The position numbers were made by a program, and so were the translations under genes. Positions 10,315-24,195 of a stretch of 64,000 nt of DNA are shown here, piece by piece (the first letter of the stretch is position 1; each line of letters starts with the position of its first letter). Origin of the DNA: Megalopta genalis (taxonomy: Eukaryota > Arthropoda > Insecta > Hymenoptera > Halictidae); the NCBI RefSeq assembly GCF_051020955.1, contig NW_027476684.1, positions 1 through 64,000 of the forward strand, given 5' to 3'. The notes under the pieces are model-generated. The model worked only from the letters and a program-made list of their open reading frames with translations, was not told the DNA's origin and searched no databases.

Positions 10315-11394
10315 AAGCTCATTCGTTTGTGTCGCATGCAGTTGAATCTAAATCATGTTTATCACAAGTGTTTGGAGCTGAACTATTTGTTTCGCATGAA
10401 TATTAAGCTAAACCATGTGTTTCGAATGAATTTGTATCTAAATATTGTGTTTCGCATGGATTTGAAGTAATCTCGTTTGTTTCGTATGCAGTTGAAGCTA
10501 AATCATGTATAAGACAAGAATTTGAAACTGAACCATCTGTTTCGCGTGGATTTGAAGCTAAGCCTTCCACATCGCATTTATTTGAAGCTAAATCATGTGT
10601 TTCGCATGGATTTGAAGAAAACTCATTTAAAGGTAAATCATGTATATCACAAGTATTTCAAGCTAAACCATTTGTTCGCATTGATTTGAAGCTAAGCCAT
10701 CTACTTCGCAGGATTTTGGAGCTAAATCAAGTGTTTCGTTTGGATTTGTAGAAAACTCGTTTGTTTCGCATGCAGTTGCAGCTATATCATGTATATCACA
10801 AGTATTTGAAGCAAAACCATTTGATTCGCATGGATTTGAAGCGAAGCCTTCTACTTCGCATTGATTTGAAGCTAAATCATGTGTTTCTCTTGGATTTGAA
10901 ACTAACTCGTTTGTTTCGCATGTACTTAAAGCTCAATCATGTTTATCACAAGTACTTGAAGCTAAACCATTTGTCTCGCATGGCTTTGAAGGTAATCCTT
11001 CTACTTCGCATTGATTTGAAGTTAAATCATGTTTGTTTCTCTTGGATTTGAAGCTAACTCGTTTGTTTCGCATGCAGTTGAAGCTAAATCATGTTTATCA
11101 CAATTATCTGGATCTACACCAGCTGTTTCGGAAGAATATGAAGCTATGAAGCTATACCGTGTGTTTCGCACGAATTTAAAGCTAAATAATTTGTTTCGCA
11201 TGGATTAGAAGCTAACTCGTTTGTTTCGCCTGCATTTGAAGCTATATCACTTATGTTCGCAAGTATTTGAAGCTAAATCATTCGTTTCGAATGGATTTGA
11301 AGCTAAGCCTTCTACCTCGCATTGATTTGAAGCTAAATCATGCGTTTTCAAGGATTTGAAGGTAACTTGTTTGTTTCGCCTGCATTTGGAGCTA
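10315..11394. repeat. Second copy of the 7.9-9.0 kb segment
   Basis: It follows 7891-8985 at offset 2424/2423 with few substitutions and ends where a new variant (SEVFES marker on the translated plus strand, about 11400) begins the first 2.5-kb super-unit. Confidence 0.8.
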
Positions 11395-12199
11395 AATCAT
11401 GTATATCAGAAGTATTTGAATCTAATCCATTTGATTCGCGTGGATTTGAAGCTAAGCCCTCTACTTCGCATTTATTTGCAGCTAAAGCATGTGTTTCGCT
11501 TGGATTTGAAGCTAACTCGTTTGTTTCGCACACAGCTGAAGCTAAGTCATGTATATCACAAGTATTTGAAGCTAAACCATTTGACTCGCATGGTTTAGAA
11601 ACTAAGCTTTCTACTTCGCTTTAATTTGGAGCCAAATCATGTGTTTCGCACGGATTTGAAGATAACTCGTTCGTTTCGCCTGCATTTGAAGCTATATCAC
11701 TTATATTCGCAAGTATTTGAAGCTCAATCATTCGTTTCGCATGGATTCGAAGGGAAGACTTCTACTTCGCATTGATTTGCATCTAAAGCATGTGTTTCGG
11801 TTGGTTTTGAAGCCTACTCGTTTGTTTCGCCTGCATTTGAATCTAATTCATGTATATCACAAGTATTTGAAGCTGAACCATTTGTTTTGCATGAATATTA
11901 AGCTAAACCATGTGTTTCGAACGTATTTGAAGCTGAATTGTGTGTTTCGCTTGGATTTGAAGCTAATTCGATTGTTTCGCCTGCATTTGAAGCTATATCA
12001 CTTATATTCGCAAGTATTTGAAGCTAAAACGTTCGTTTCGCATGGATTTGAAGCTAAGCGTTCTACTTCGAATGAATTTGAAGCTAAATCATGTGTTTCG
12101 CTTGGATTTGAAGCTAACACGTTTGTTTCGCATGCAGTTGAAGCTAAAACAAGTACATCACAAGTATCAGAATATAATCCATCTGTTTCGCAAGAATAT

Positions 12200-12207
12200 G
12201 ATGCTAT
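12200..12207 (+). repeat. 8-bp partial unit (GATGCTAT), recurrent
   Basis: Between two full units lies an 8-bp remnant, giving a 38-bp spacing. The same remnant in the same context recurs near 17282, 29220, 31514, 31791, 35887, 37219, 43727, 53408 and 58467, so it was present before the super-unit spread. It shifts the translated frames by 2. Confidence 0.75.
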
Positions 12208-13654
12208 GAAGCTAATGCATGTGATTCGCATGAATTTGAAGCTAAATCATGTGTTTTGCATGGATTTGAAGCTATATCACTTATATCGCATTTATCTGAA
12301 GATAAATCATTTGTTTCTCATGTATTTGAAGTTATGGCTTCCACTGTGCATTTATTTGAAGCTAAATCATGTGTTTCGCTTGAATTTGAAGTTACTCGTT
12401 TGTTTCGCATGCAGTTGAAGCTAAAACATGTATATCACAAGTATTTGTAGTTGAACCATTTGTTTCGCATGGATTCGATGATAAGCCTTCTACTACGTAT
12501 GAATTTGAAGCTAAATCTTGTGTTTCGTTTGGATTAGAAACTAACTCGATTGTTTCGGCTGCATTTGAAGCTAAATCATGTATAACACAAGTATTTGAAG
12601 TTAATGCAGTTGATTCGCATGGATTTGAAGCTAAGCCTTCTACTTCGCATTGATTTGAAACTAATTCATATGTTTATCTTCGATTTGAAGCTAACTCGTT
12701 TGTTTCTCGTGCAGTTGAAGATAAATCATGTATATAACAAGTATTTGAAGCTAAACCATTTGATTCGCATGGATTTGGAGCTAAGCCTTCTACTTCGCAT
12801 TGATTTGCAGCTAAAGCATGTGTTTCGCTTGGATTTGAAGCTAACTCGATTGTTTCGGCTGCATTTGAAGCTAAATCATGTATAACACAAGTATTTGAAG
12901 CTAATGCAGTTGATTCGCATGGATTTGAAGCTAAGTCTTCTACTTCGCATTGATTTGAAGCTAGATCATATGTTTCTCTTGGATTTGAAGCTAACTCGTT
13001 TGTTTCTCGTGCAGTTGAATATAAATCATGTATATCACAAGTATTTTGAGCTGAACTATTTGTTTCGCACGAATATTAAGCTAAACCATGTGTTTCGAAT
13101 GAATTTGAAGCTAAATCATGTGTTTCGCATGTATTTGAAGCTAACACGTTTGTTTCGCATGCGGTTGAAGCTAAAACAAGAACACCACATGTATCAGAAT
13201 ATAATCCATCTGTTTCGCAAGAATATGTTGCTATGAAGCTAATGCATGTGCTTCGCATGGATTTGAATCTAAATCATGTGATTCACTTGGATTTGAAGAT
13301 AAGCCTTCCACTTCGCATTGATTAGAAGCTAAATCATGTGTTTCGCTTGGATTTAAAGCTAACTCGTTTGTTTCGCATGCAGTTGAAGATATATCATGTA
13401 TATCACAAGTATTTGAAGCTAAACCATTTGTTTCGCATGAATATTAAGCTAAACCATGTGTTTCAAATGAATTTGTATCTAAATATTGTGTTTCGCATGG
13501 ATTTGAAGTAATCTCGATTGTTTCGTATGCAGATGAATCTAAATCATGTATAAGACAAGAATTTGAAGCTAAACCATTTGTTTCGCGTGGATTTGAAGAT
13601 AAGCCTTCCACATCGCATTGATTTGAAGCTAAATCATGTGTTTCGCTTGGATTT

Positions 13655-13683
13655 GAAGCTAACTCGTTTGTTTCGATGCAGTT
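13655..13683 (+). repeat. Example of the 29-bp D'' unit
   Basis: The unit reads TTTCGATGCAGTT where D has TTTCGCATGCAGTT, a one-base loss. It makes a 149-bp higher-order repeat and breaks the reading frames. The same unit recurs many times, for example near 16163, 18460, 20052 and 21100. Confidence 0.85.
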
Positions 13684-13933
13684 GAAGCTAAATCATTATA
13701 ACACAAGTATTTGAAGCTAATGCAGTTGATTCGCATGGATTTGAAGCTAAGCCTTCTACTTCGCATTGAATTGAAGGTAGATCATATGTTTCTCTCGGAT
13801 TTGAGGCTAACTCGTTTGTTTCTCGTGCAGTTGAAGATAAATCAAGTATATAACAAGTATTTGAAGCCAAACCATTTGATTCGCATGGATTTGGAGCTAA
13901 GCCTTCCACTTCGCATTGATTTGAAAGTAAATA

Positions 13934-16900
13934 AAGTGTTTCGCTTGGATTTGAAGCTAACTCGTTTGTTTTGCATGCAGTTGAAGCTAAATCATGTATA
14001 TCAGAAGTATTTGAATCTAATCCATTTGATTCGCGTGGATTTGAAGCTAAGCCCTCTACTTCGCATTTATTTGCAGCTAAAGCATGTGTTTCGCTTGGAT
14101 TTGAAGCTAACTCGTTTGTTTCGCACACAGCTGAAGCTAAGTCATGTATATCACAAGTATTTGAAGCTAAACCATTTGACTCGCATGGTTTAGAAACTAA
14201 GCTTTCTACTTCGCTTTAATTTGGAGCCAAATCATGTGTTTCGCATGGATTTGAAGATAACTCGTTTGTTTCGCCTGCATTTGAAGCTATATCACTTATA
14301 TTCGCAAGTATTTGAAGCTCAATCATTCGTTTCGCATGGATTCGAAGGGAAGACTTCTACTTCGCATTGATTTGCATCTAAAGCATGTGTTTCGGTTGGT
14401 TTTGAAGCCTACTCGTTTGTTTCGCCTGCATTTGAATCTAATTCATGTATATCACAAGTATTTGAAGCTGAACCATTTGTTTTGCATGAATATTAAGCTA
14501 AAACATGTGTTTCGAACGTATTTGAAGCTGAATTGTGTGTTTCGCTTGGATTTGAAGCTAATTCGATTGTTTCGCCTGCATTTGAAGCTATATCACTTAT
14601 ATTCGCAAGTATTTGAAGCTAAAACGTTCGCTTCGCATGGATTTGAAGCTAAGCGTTCTACTTCGAATGAATTTGAAGCTAAATCATGTGTTTCGCTTGG
14701 ATTTGAAGCTAAATCATGTGTTTTGCATGGATTTGAAGCTATATCACTTATATCGCATTTATCTGAAGATAAATCATTTGTTTCTCATGTATTTGAAGTT
14801 ATGGCTTCCACTGTGCATTTATTTGAAGCTAAATCATGTGTTTCGCTTGAATTTGAAGTTACTCGTTTGTTTCGCATGCAGTTGAAGCTAAAACATGTAT
14901 ATCACAAGTATTTGTAGTTGAACCATTTGTTTCGCATGGATTCGATGATAAGCCTTCTACTACGTATGAATTTGAAGCTAAATCTTGTGTTTCGTTTGGA
15001 TTAGAAACTAACTCGATTGTTTCGGCTGCATTTGAAGCTAAATCATGTATAACACAAGTATTTGAAGTTAATGCAGTTGATTCGCATGGATTTGAAGTTA
15101 ATGCAGTTGATTCGCATGGATTTGAAGCTAAGCCTTCTACTTCGCATTGATTTGAAACTAATTCATATGTTTATCTTCGATTTTTAGCTAACTCGTTTGT
15201 TTCTCGTGCAGTTGAAGATAAATCATGTATATAACAAGTATTTGAAGCTAAACCATTTGATTCGCATGGATTTGGAGCTAAGCCTTCTACTTCGCATTGA
15301 TTTGCAGCTAAAGCATGTGTTTCGCTTGGATTTGAAGCTAACTCGATTGTTTCGGCTGCATTTGAAGCTAAATCAAGTATTTGAAGCTAATGCAGTTGAT
15401 TCGCATGGATTTGAAGCTAAGCCTTCTACTTCGCATTGATTTGAAGCTAGATCATATGTTTCTCTTGGATTTGAAGCTAACTCGTTTGTTTCTCGTGCAG
15501 TTGAATCTAAATCATGTATATCACAAGTATTTTGAGCTGAACTATTTGTTTCGCACGAATATTAAGCTAAACCATTTGTTTCGAATGAATTTGCATCTAA
15601 ATCATGTGTTTCGCATGTATTTGAAGCTAACACGTTTGTTTCGCATGCGGTTGAAGCTAAAACAAGAACACCACATGTATCAGAATATAATCCATCTGTT
15701 TCGCAAGAATATGTTGCTATGAAGCTAATGCGTGTGTTTCGCATGGATTTGAATCTAAATCATGTGATTCACTTGGATTTGAAGATAAGCCTTCCACTCC
15801 GCATTGATTTGAAGCTAAATCATGTGTTTCGCTTGGATTTAAAGCTAACTCGTTTGTTTCGCATGCAGTTGAAGATATATCATGTATATCACAAGTATTT
15901 GAAGCTAAACCATTTGTTTCGCATGAATATTAAGCTAAACCATGTGTTTCAAATGAATTTGTATCTAAATATTGTGTTTCGCATGGATTTGAAGTAATCT
16001 CGATTGTTTCGTATGCAGATGAATCTAAATCATGTATAAGACAAGAATTTGAAGCTAAACCATTTGTTTCGCGTGGATTTGAAGATAAGCCTTCCACATC
16101 GCATTGATTTGAAGCTAAATCATGTGTTTCGCTTGGATTTGAAGCTAACTCGTTTGTTTCGATGCAGTTGAAGCTAAATCATGTATAACACAAGTATTTG
16201 AAGCTAATGCAGTTGATTCGCATGGATTTGAAGCTAAGCCTTCTACTTCGCATTGAATTGAAGCTAGATCATATGTTTCTCTCGGATTTGAGGCTAACTC
16301 GTTTGTTTCTCGTGCAGTTGAAGATAAATCAAGTATATAACAAGTATTTGAAGCCAAACCATTTGATTCGCATGGATTCGGAGCTAAGACTTCCACTTCG
16401 CATTGATTTGAAAGTAAATAAAGTGTTTCGCTTGGATTTGAAGCTAACTCGTTTGTTTTGCATGCAGTTGGAGCTAAATCATGTATATCAGAAGTATTTG
16501 AATCTAATCCATTTGATTCGCGTGGATTTGAAGCTAAGCCCTCTACTTCGCATTTATTTGCAGCTAAAGCATGTGTTTCGCTTGGATTTGAAGCTAACTC
16601 GTTTGTTTCGCACACAGCTGAAGCTAAGTCATGTATATCACAAGTATTTGAAGCTAAACCATTTGACTCGCATGGTTTAGAAACTAAGCTTTCTACTTCG
16701 CTTTAATTTGGAGCCAAATCATGTGTTTCGCACGGATTTGAAGATAACTCGTTCGTTTCGCCTGCATTTGAAGCTATATCACTTATATTCGCAAGTATTT
16801 GAAGCTCAATCATTCGTTTCGCATGGATTCGAAGGGAAGCCTTCTACTTCGCATTGATTTGCATCTAAAGCATGTGTTTTGGTTGGTTTTGAAGCCTACT

Positions 16901-18949
16901 CGTTTGTTTCGCCTGCATTTGAATCTAATCACAGTATATCACAAGTATTTGAAGCTGAACCATTTGTTTTGCATGAATATTAAGCTAAACCATGTGTTTC
17001 GAACGTATTTGAAGCTGAATTGTGTGTTTCGCTTGGATTTGAAGCTAATTCGATTGTTTCGCCTGCATTTGAAGCTATATCACTTATATTCGCAAGTATT
17101 TGAAGCTAAAACGTTCGTTTCGCATGGATTTGAAGCTAAGCGTTCTACTTCGAATGAATTTGAATCTAAATCATGTGTTTCGCTTGGATTTGAAGCTAAT
17201 ACGTTTGTTTCGCATGCAGTTGAAGCTAAAACAAGTACATCACAAGTATCAGAATATAATCCATCTGTTTCGCAAGAATATGATGCTATGAAGCTAATGC
17301 ATGTGATTCGCATGAATTTAAAGCTAAATCATGTGTTTTGCATGGATTTGAAGCTATATCACTTATATCGCATTTATCTGAAGATAAATCATTTGTTTCT
17401 CATGTATTTGAAGTTATGGCTTCCACTGTGCATTTATTTGAAGCTAAATCATGTGTTTCGCTTGAATTTGAAGTTACTCGTTTGTTTCGCATGCAGTTGA
17501 AGCTAAAACATGTATATCACAAGTATTTGTAGTTGAACCATTTGTTTCGCATGGATTCGATGATAAGCCTTCTACTACGTATGAATTTGAAGCTAAATCT
17601 TGTGTTTCGTTTGGATTAGAAACTAACTCGATTGTTTCGGCTGCATTTGAAGCTAAATCATGTATAACACAAGTATTTGAAGTTAATGCAGTTGATTCGC
17701 ATGGATTTGAAGCTAAGCCTTCTACTTCGCATTGATTTGAAACTAATTCATATGTTTATCTTCGATTTGAAGCTAACTCGTTTGTTTCTCGTGCAGTTGA
17801 AGATAAATCATGTATATAACAAGTATTTGAAGCTAAACCATTTGATTCGCATGGATTTGGAGCTAAGCCTTCTACTTCGCATTGATTTGCAGCTAAAGCA
17901 TGTGCTTCGCTTGGATTTGAAGCTAACTCGATTGTTTCGGCTGCATTTGAAGCTAAATCATGTATAACACAAGTATTTGAAGCTAATGCAGTTGATTCGC
18001 ATGGATTTGAAGCTAAGCCTTCTACTTCGCATTGATTTGAAGCTAGATCATATGTTTCTCTTGGATTTGAAGCTAACTCGTTTGTTTCTCGTGCAGTTGA
18101 ATCTAAATCATGTATATCACAAGTATTTTGAGCTGAACTATTTGTTTCGCACGAATATTAAGCTAAACCATGTGTTTCGAATGAATTTGAAGCTAAATCA
18201 TGTGTTTCGCATGTATTTGAAGCTAACACGTTTGTTTCGCATGCGGTTGAAGCTAAAACAAGAACACCACATGTATCAGAATATAATCCATCTGTTTCGC
18301 AAGAATATGTTGCTATGAAGCTAATGCATGTGTTTCGCATGGATTTGAATCTAAATCATGTGATTCACTTGGATTTGAAGATAAGCCTTCCACATCGCAT
18401 TGATTTGAAGCTAAATCATGTGTTTCGCTTGGATTTGAAGCTAACTCGTTTGTTTCGATGCAGTTGAAGCTAAATCATGTATAACACAAGTATTTGAAGC
18501 TAATGCAGTTGATTCGCATGGATTTGAAGCTAAGCCTTCTACTTCGCATTGAATTGAAGCTAGATCATATGTTTCTCTCGGATTTGAGGCTAACTCGTTT
18601 GTTTCTCGTGCAGTTGAAGATAAATCAAGTATATAACAAGTATTTGAAGCCAAACCATTTGATTCGCATGGATTTGGAGCTAAGCCTTCCACTTCGCATT
18701 GATTTGAAAGTAAATAAAGTGTTTCGCTTGGATTTGAAGCTAACTCGTTTGTTTTGCATGCAGTTGAAGCTAAATCATGTATATCAGAAGTATTTGAATC
18801 TAATCCATTTGATTCGCGCGGATTTGAAGCTAAGCCCTCTACTTCGCATTTATTTGCAGCTAAAGCATGTGTTTCGCTTGGATTTGAAGCTAACTCGTTT
18901 GATTCGCACACAGCTGAAGCTAAGTCATGTATATCACAAGTATTTGAAG
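13934..18949. repeat. 5.0-kb block of two super-units, duplicated at 25891-30887
   Basis: It contains two successive super-units (repeat distance 2487). It matches 25891-30887 at offset 11957 on the left, 11927 after an extra 30-bp unit at 15064-15123, and 11938 after an 11-bp loss near 15375; beyond 18949 the copies diverge. Near 14710 it lacks 128 bp (four units plus the 8-bp remnant) that are present at 12.1 and 17.2 kb. AATAAA occurs at 13930-13935 and in sister copies, by chance mutation of a unit. Confidence 0.85.
15064..15123 (+). repeat. Perfect local duplication of one 30-bp unit
   Basis: The unit starting GAAGTTAATGCAGTTG is present twice in a row (15064-15093 and 15094-15123). The sister copies near 27 kb and 33.7 kb have one. 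This is a recent single-unit gain. Confidence 0.9.
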
Positions 18950-21900
18950 ATAATGCAGTTGATTCGCATGGATTTGAAGCTAAGCCTTCTACTTCGCATT
19001 GATTTGAAGCTAGATCATATGTTTCTCTTGGATTTGAAGCTAACTCGTTTGTTTCTCGTGCAGTTGAATCTAAATCATGTATAAGACAAGAATTTGAAGC
19101 TAAACCATCTGTTTCGCGTGGATTTGAAGATAAGTCTTCCACATCGCATTGATTTGAAGCTATATCATGTGTTTCGCTTGGATTTGAAGCTAACTCGTTT
19201 GTTTCGATGCAGTTGAAGATAAATCATGTATAAAACAAGAATTTGAAGCTAAACCATCAGTTTCGCGTGGATTTGAAGTTAAGCCTTCTACTTCGCATTG
19301 ATTTGAAACTAAATCAAGTGTTTCGCTTGGATTTGAAGCTAATTCGTTTGTTTCACATGCAGTTGAAACTGAATCTTGTATATCACAAGTATTTCAAGCT
19401 AAACAATTTGTTTCGCATTGACTTGAAGCTAAGCCTTCTACTTCGCAGGATTTTGGAGCAAAATCAAGTGTTTCGTTTGGATTTGTAGAAAACTCGTTTG
19501 TTTCGCATGCTGTTGCAGCTATATCACTTATGTTGGCAACTATTTGAAGCTAAATCATTCGTTTCGCATGGAGTTGAAGCTAAGCCTTCTACATCGCATT
19601 GATTTGAAGCTAAATCGTTGGTTTCGTTTGGATTTGAAGCTAACTCGTTTGTTTCGCATGCAGTTGAAGCTATATCACTTATGTTCGCAAGTATTTGAAG
19701 CTAAATCATTTGTTTCGCATGGATTAGAAGCTAACTCGTTTGTTTCACATGCAGTTGAAGGTATATCTTGTATATCACAAGTATTTGAAGCAAAACCATT
19801 TGTTTCGCATGGATTTGAATCTAAGTCTTCTATTTCGCATTGATTTGAAGCTAAATCATGTGTTTCGCATGGATTTAAAGCTAACTCGTTTGTTTCGCAT
19901 GCAGTTGAAGCTATATCACTTATGTTCGCAAGTATTTGAAGCTAAATCATTTGTTTCGCATAGATTTGAAGCTAAGCCTTCTACTTCGAATGAATTTGAA
20001 GCTAAATCATGAGTTTCGCATGGATTTGAAGCTAACTCGTTTGTTTCGATGCAGTTGAAGATAAATCATGTATAAGACAAGAATTTGAAGCTAAACCATC
20101 TGTTTCGCGTGGATTTGAAGATAAGCCTTCCACATCGCATTGATTTGAAGCTAAATCATGTGTTTCGCATGGATTTGAAGCTAACTCGTTTGTTTCGCAT
20201 GCAGTTGAAGATATATCATGTATATCACAAGTATTTGAAGCAAAACCATTTGTTTCGCATGGATTTGAATCTATGTCTTCTATTTCGCATTGATTTGAAG
20301 CTAATCATGTGTTTCGCATGGATTTAAAGCTAACTCGTTTGGTTCGCAAGCAGTTGAAGCTATATCACTTATGTTCGCAAGTATTTGAAGCTAAATCATT
20401 TGTTTCGCATGGATTTGAAGCTAAGCCTTCTACTTCGGATTGATTTGAAGCTAAATCATGTGTTTCGCATGGATTCGAATCTAACTCGTTTGTTTCACAT
20501 GCAGTTGAAACTGAATCTTGTATATCACAAGTATCTGAAGCTAAACCATTTGATTCGCATGGATTTGGCGCTAAGCATTCCACTTCGCATTGATTTGAAG
20601 CTAACTCATGTGTTTCGCATGGATTTGAAGCTAACTCGTTTGTATCGCATGCAGTTGATGCTACATCATGTATATAACAAGTATTTGGAGCTGAACCATT
20701 TGTTTCGCATGGATTTGGAGCTAAGCCTTCCACTTCGCATTGATTTGAAGCTAAATCATGTATTCGCTTGGATTTGAAGCCAACTCATTTGTTTCGTCTG
20801 CAGTTGAAGATATATCATGTACATCACAAGTATTTGAAGCTAAACCATTTGTTTCGCATGAATATTGAGCTAAACCATGTGTTTCAAATGAATTTGTATC
20901 TAAATATTGTGTTTCGCATGGATTTGCAGTAATCTCGATTGTTTCGTATGCAGATGAATCTAGATCATGTATAAGACAAGAATTTGAAGCTAAACCATTT
21001 GTTTCGCGTGGATTTGAAGATAAGCCTTCCACATCGCATTGATTTGAAGCTAAATCATGTGTTTCGCTTGGATTTGAAGCTAACTCGTTTGTTTCGATGC
21101 AGTTGAAGCTAAAACATGTATAACACAAGTATTTGAAGCTAATGCAGTTGATTCGCATGGATTTGAAGCTAAGCCTTCTACTTCGCATTGAATTGAAGGT
21201 AGATCATATGTTTCTCTCGGATTTGAGGCTAACTCGTTTGTTTCTCGTGCAGTTGAAGATAAATCAAGTATATAACAAGTATTTGAAGCCAAACCATTTG
21301 ATTCGCATGGATTTGGAGCTAAGCCTTCCACTTCGCATTGATTTGAATGTAAATAAAGTGTTTCGCTTGGATTTGAAGCTAACTCGTTTGTTTTGCATGC
21401 AGTTGAAGCTAAATCATGTATATCAGAAGTATTTGAATCTAATCCATTTGATTCGCGTGGATTTGAAGCTAAGCCCTCTACTTCGCATTTATTTGCAGCT
21501 AAAGCATGTGTTTCGCTTGGATTTGAAGCTAACTCGTTTGTTTCGCACACAGCTGAAGCTAAGTCATGTATATCACAAGTATTTGAAGCTAAACCATTTG
21601 ACTCGCATGGTTTAGAAACTAAGCTTTCTACTTCGCTTTAATTTGGAGCCAAATCATGTGTTTCGCACGGATTTGAAGATAACTCGTTTGTTTCGCCTGC
21701 ATTTGAAGCTATATCACTTATATTCGCAAGTATTTGAAGCTCAATCATTCGTTTCGAATGGATTCGAAGAGAAGCCTTCTACTTCGCATTGATTTGCATC
21801 TAAAGCATGTGTTTCGGTTGGATTTGAAGCCTACTCGTTTGTTTCGCCTGCATTTGAATCTAATTCATGTATATCACAAGTATTTGAAGCTGAACCATTT

Positions 21901-22654
21901 GTTTTGCATGAATATTAAGCTAAACCATGTGTTTCGAACGTATTTGAAGCTGAATTGTGTGTTTCGCTTGGATTTTAATTCGATTGTTTCGCCTGCATTT
22001 GAAGCTATATCACTTATATTCGCAAGTATTTGAAGCTAAAACGTTCGTTTCGCATGGATTTGAAGCTAAGCGTTCTACTTCGAATGAATTTGAAGCTAAA
22101 TTATGTGTTTCGCTTGGATTTGAAGCTAAGCCTTCTACTTCGCAGGATTTTGGAGCAAAATCAAGTGTTTCGTTTGGATTTGTAGAAAACTCGTTTGTTT
22201 CGCATGCAGTTGCAGCTATATCACTTATGTTGGCAACTATTTGAAGCTAAATCATTCGTTTCGCATGGAGTTGAAGCTAAGCCTTCTACATCGCATTGAT
22301 TTGAAGCTAAATCATTGGTTTCGTTTGGATTTGAAGCTAACTCGTTTGTTTCGCATGCAGTTGAAGCTATATCACTTATGTTCGCAAGTATTTGAAGCTA
22401 AATCATTTGTTTCGCATGGATTAGAAGCTAACTCGTTTGTTTCACATGCAGTTGAAGGTATATCTTGTATATCACAAGTATTTGAAGCAAAACCATTTGT
22501 TTCGCATGGATTTGAATCTAAGTCTTCTATTTCGCATTTATTTGAAGCTAAATCATGTGTTTCGCATGGATTTAAAGCTAACTCGTTTGTTTCGCATGCA
22601 GTTGAAGCTATATCACTTATGTTCGCAAGTATTTGAAGCTAAATCATTTGTTTC
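18950..22654. repeat. Satellite segment copied at 38.1-41.7 kb
   Basis: 20186-22685 matches 39170-41669 at a constant offset of 18984. 19115-20186 matches 38090-39170, with the second copy carrying many one-base insertions. The super-unit landmark is at about 21760. A run of 31-bp E' units lies between 19.5 and 20.4 kb. Confidence 0.85.
22363..22393 (+). repeat. Example of the 31-bp E' unit
   Basis: The unit starts GAAGCTATATCACTTATG and ends TTCGCAAGTATTT, one base longer than E. It replaces E in many higher-order repeats (151 bp), adds a CpG that E lacks, moves the plus frame, and introduces TGA on the minus strand. Confidence 0.9.
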
Positions 22655-24195
22655 GCATGGATTTGAAGCTAAGCCTTCTACTTCGCATTGATTTGAAGCT
22701 AGATCATATGTTTCTCTTGGATTTGAAGCTAACTCGTTTGTTTCTCGTGCAGTTGAATCTAAATCATGTATATCACAAGCATTTTGAGCTGAACTATTTG
22801 TTTCGCACGAATATTAAGCTAAACCATGTGTTTCGAATGAATTTGAAGCTAAATCATGTGTTTAGCATGTATTTGAAGCTAACACGTTTGTTTCGCATGC
22901 AGTTGAAGCTAAAACAAGAACACCACATGTATCAGAATATAATCCATCTGATTCGCAAGAATATGTTGCTATGAAGCTAATGCATGTGTTTCGCATGGAT
23001 TTGAATCTAAATCATGTGATTCACTTGGATTTGAAGATAAGCCTTCCACTTCGCATTGATTTGAAGCTAAATCATGTGTTTCGCTTGGATTTAAAGCTAA
23101 CTCGTTTGTTTGGCATGCAGTTGAAGATATATCATGTATATCACAAGTATTTGAAGCTAAACCATTTGTTTCGCATGAATATTAAGCTAAACCATGTGTT
23201 TCAAATGAATTTGTATCTAAATATTGTGTTTCGCATGGATTTGAAGTAATCTCGTTTGTTTCGTATGCAGATGAAGCTAAATCATGTATAAGACAATAAT
23301 TTGAAGCTAAACCATCTGTTTCGCGTGGATTTGAAGATAAGCCTTCCACATCGCATTGATTTGAAGCTATATCATGTGTTTCGCTTGGATTTGAAGCTAA
23401 CTCGTTTGTTTCGATGCAGTTGAAGATAAATCATGTATAAAACAAGAATTTGAAGCTAAACCATCAGTTTCGCGTGGATTTGAAGTTAAGCCTTCTACTT
23501 CGCATTGATTTGAAACTAAATCAAGTGTTTCGCTTGGATTTGAAGCTAATTTGTTTGTTTCACATGCAGTTGAAACTGAATCTTGTATATCACAAGTATT
23601 TCAAGCTAAACAATTTGTTTCGCATTGACTTGAAGCTAAGCCTTCTACTTCGCAGGATTTTGGAACAAAATCAAGTGTTTCGTTTGGATTTGTAGAAAAC
23701 TCGTTTGTTTCGCATGCAGTTGCAGCTATATCACTTATGTTGGCAACTATTTGAAGCTAAATCATTCGTTTCGCATGGAGTTGAAGCTAAGCCTTCTACA
23801 TCGCATTGATTTGAAGCTAAATCATTGGTTTCGTTTGGATTTGAAGCTAACTCGTTTGTTTCGCATGCAGTTGAAGCTATATCACTTATGTTCGCAAGTA
23901 TTTGAAGCTAAATCATTTGTTTCGCATGGATTAGAAGCTAACTCGTTTGTTTCACATGCAGTTGAAGGTATATCTTGTATATCACAAGTATTTGAAGCAA
24001 AACCATTTGTTTCGCATGGATTTGAATCTAAGTCTTCTATTTCGCATTGATTTGAAGCTAAATCATGTGTTTCGCATGGATTTAAAGCTAACTCGTTTGT
24101 TTCGCATGCAGTTGAAGCTATATCACTTATGTTCGCAAGTATTTGAAGCTAAATAATTTGTTTCGCATGGATTTGAAGCTAAGCCTTCTACTTCG
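22655..24195. repeat. 1.54-kb block with a near-identical copy 36.5 kb away (59190-60730)
   Basis: The offset is constant at 36535 from end to end. By eye I find about six substitutions and no indel. Outside the limits both sides switch to other variants. Confidence 0.85.

Larger units (their letters stand above)
11395..13933. repeat. First ~2.5-kb super-unit
   Basis: This is the first full occurrence of a long block whose landmark (GGATTCGAAGGGAAG near 11745) recurs 13 times in the window. It aligns to the next block at offset 2595 up to about 12090, then 2467, 2497 and 2486-2487, the steps reflecting a 128-bp deletion, an extra 30-bp unit and an 11-bp loss in the second block. It is made of A-E units with block-specific substitutions. 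Confidence 0.8.

Noticed and set aside
12721..12740. TATA-box-like TGTATATAACAAG in E-type units
   Set aside because: It is a common sequence variant of unit E repeated throughout the array; no initiator or downstream gene accompanies it.
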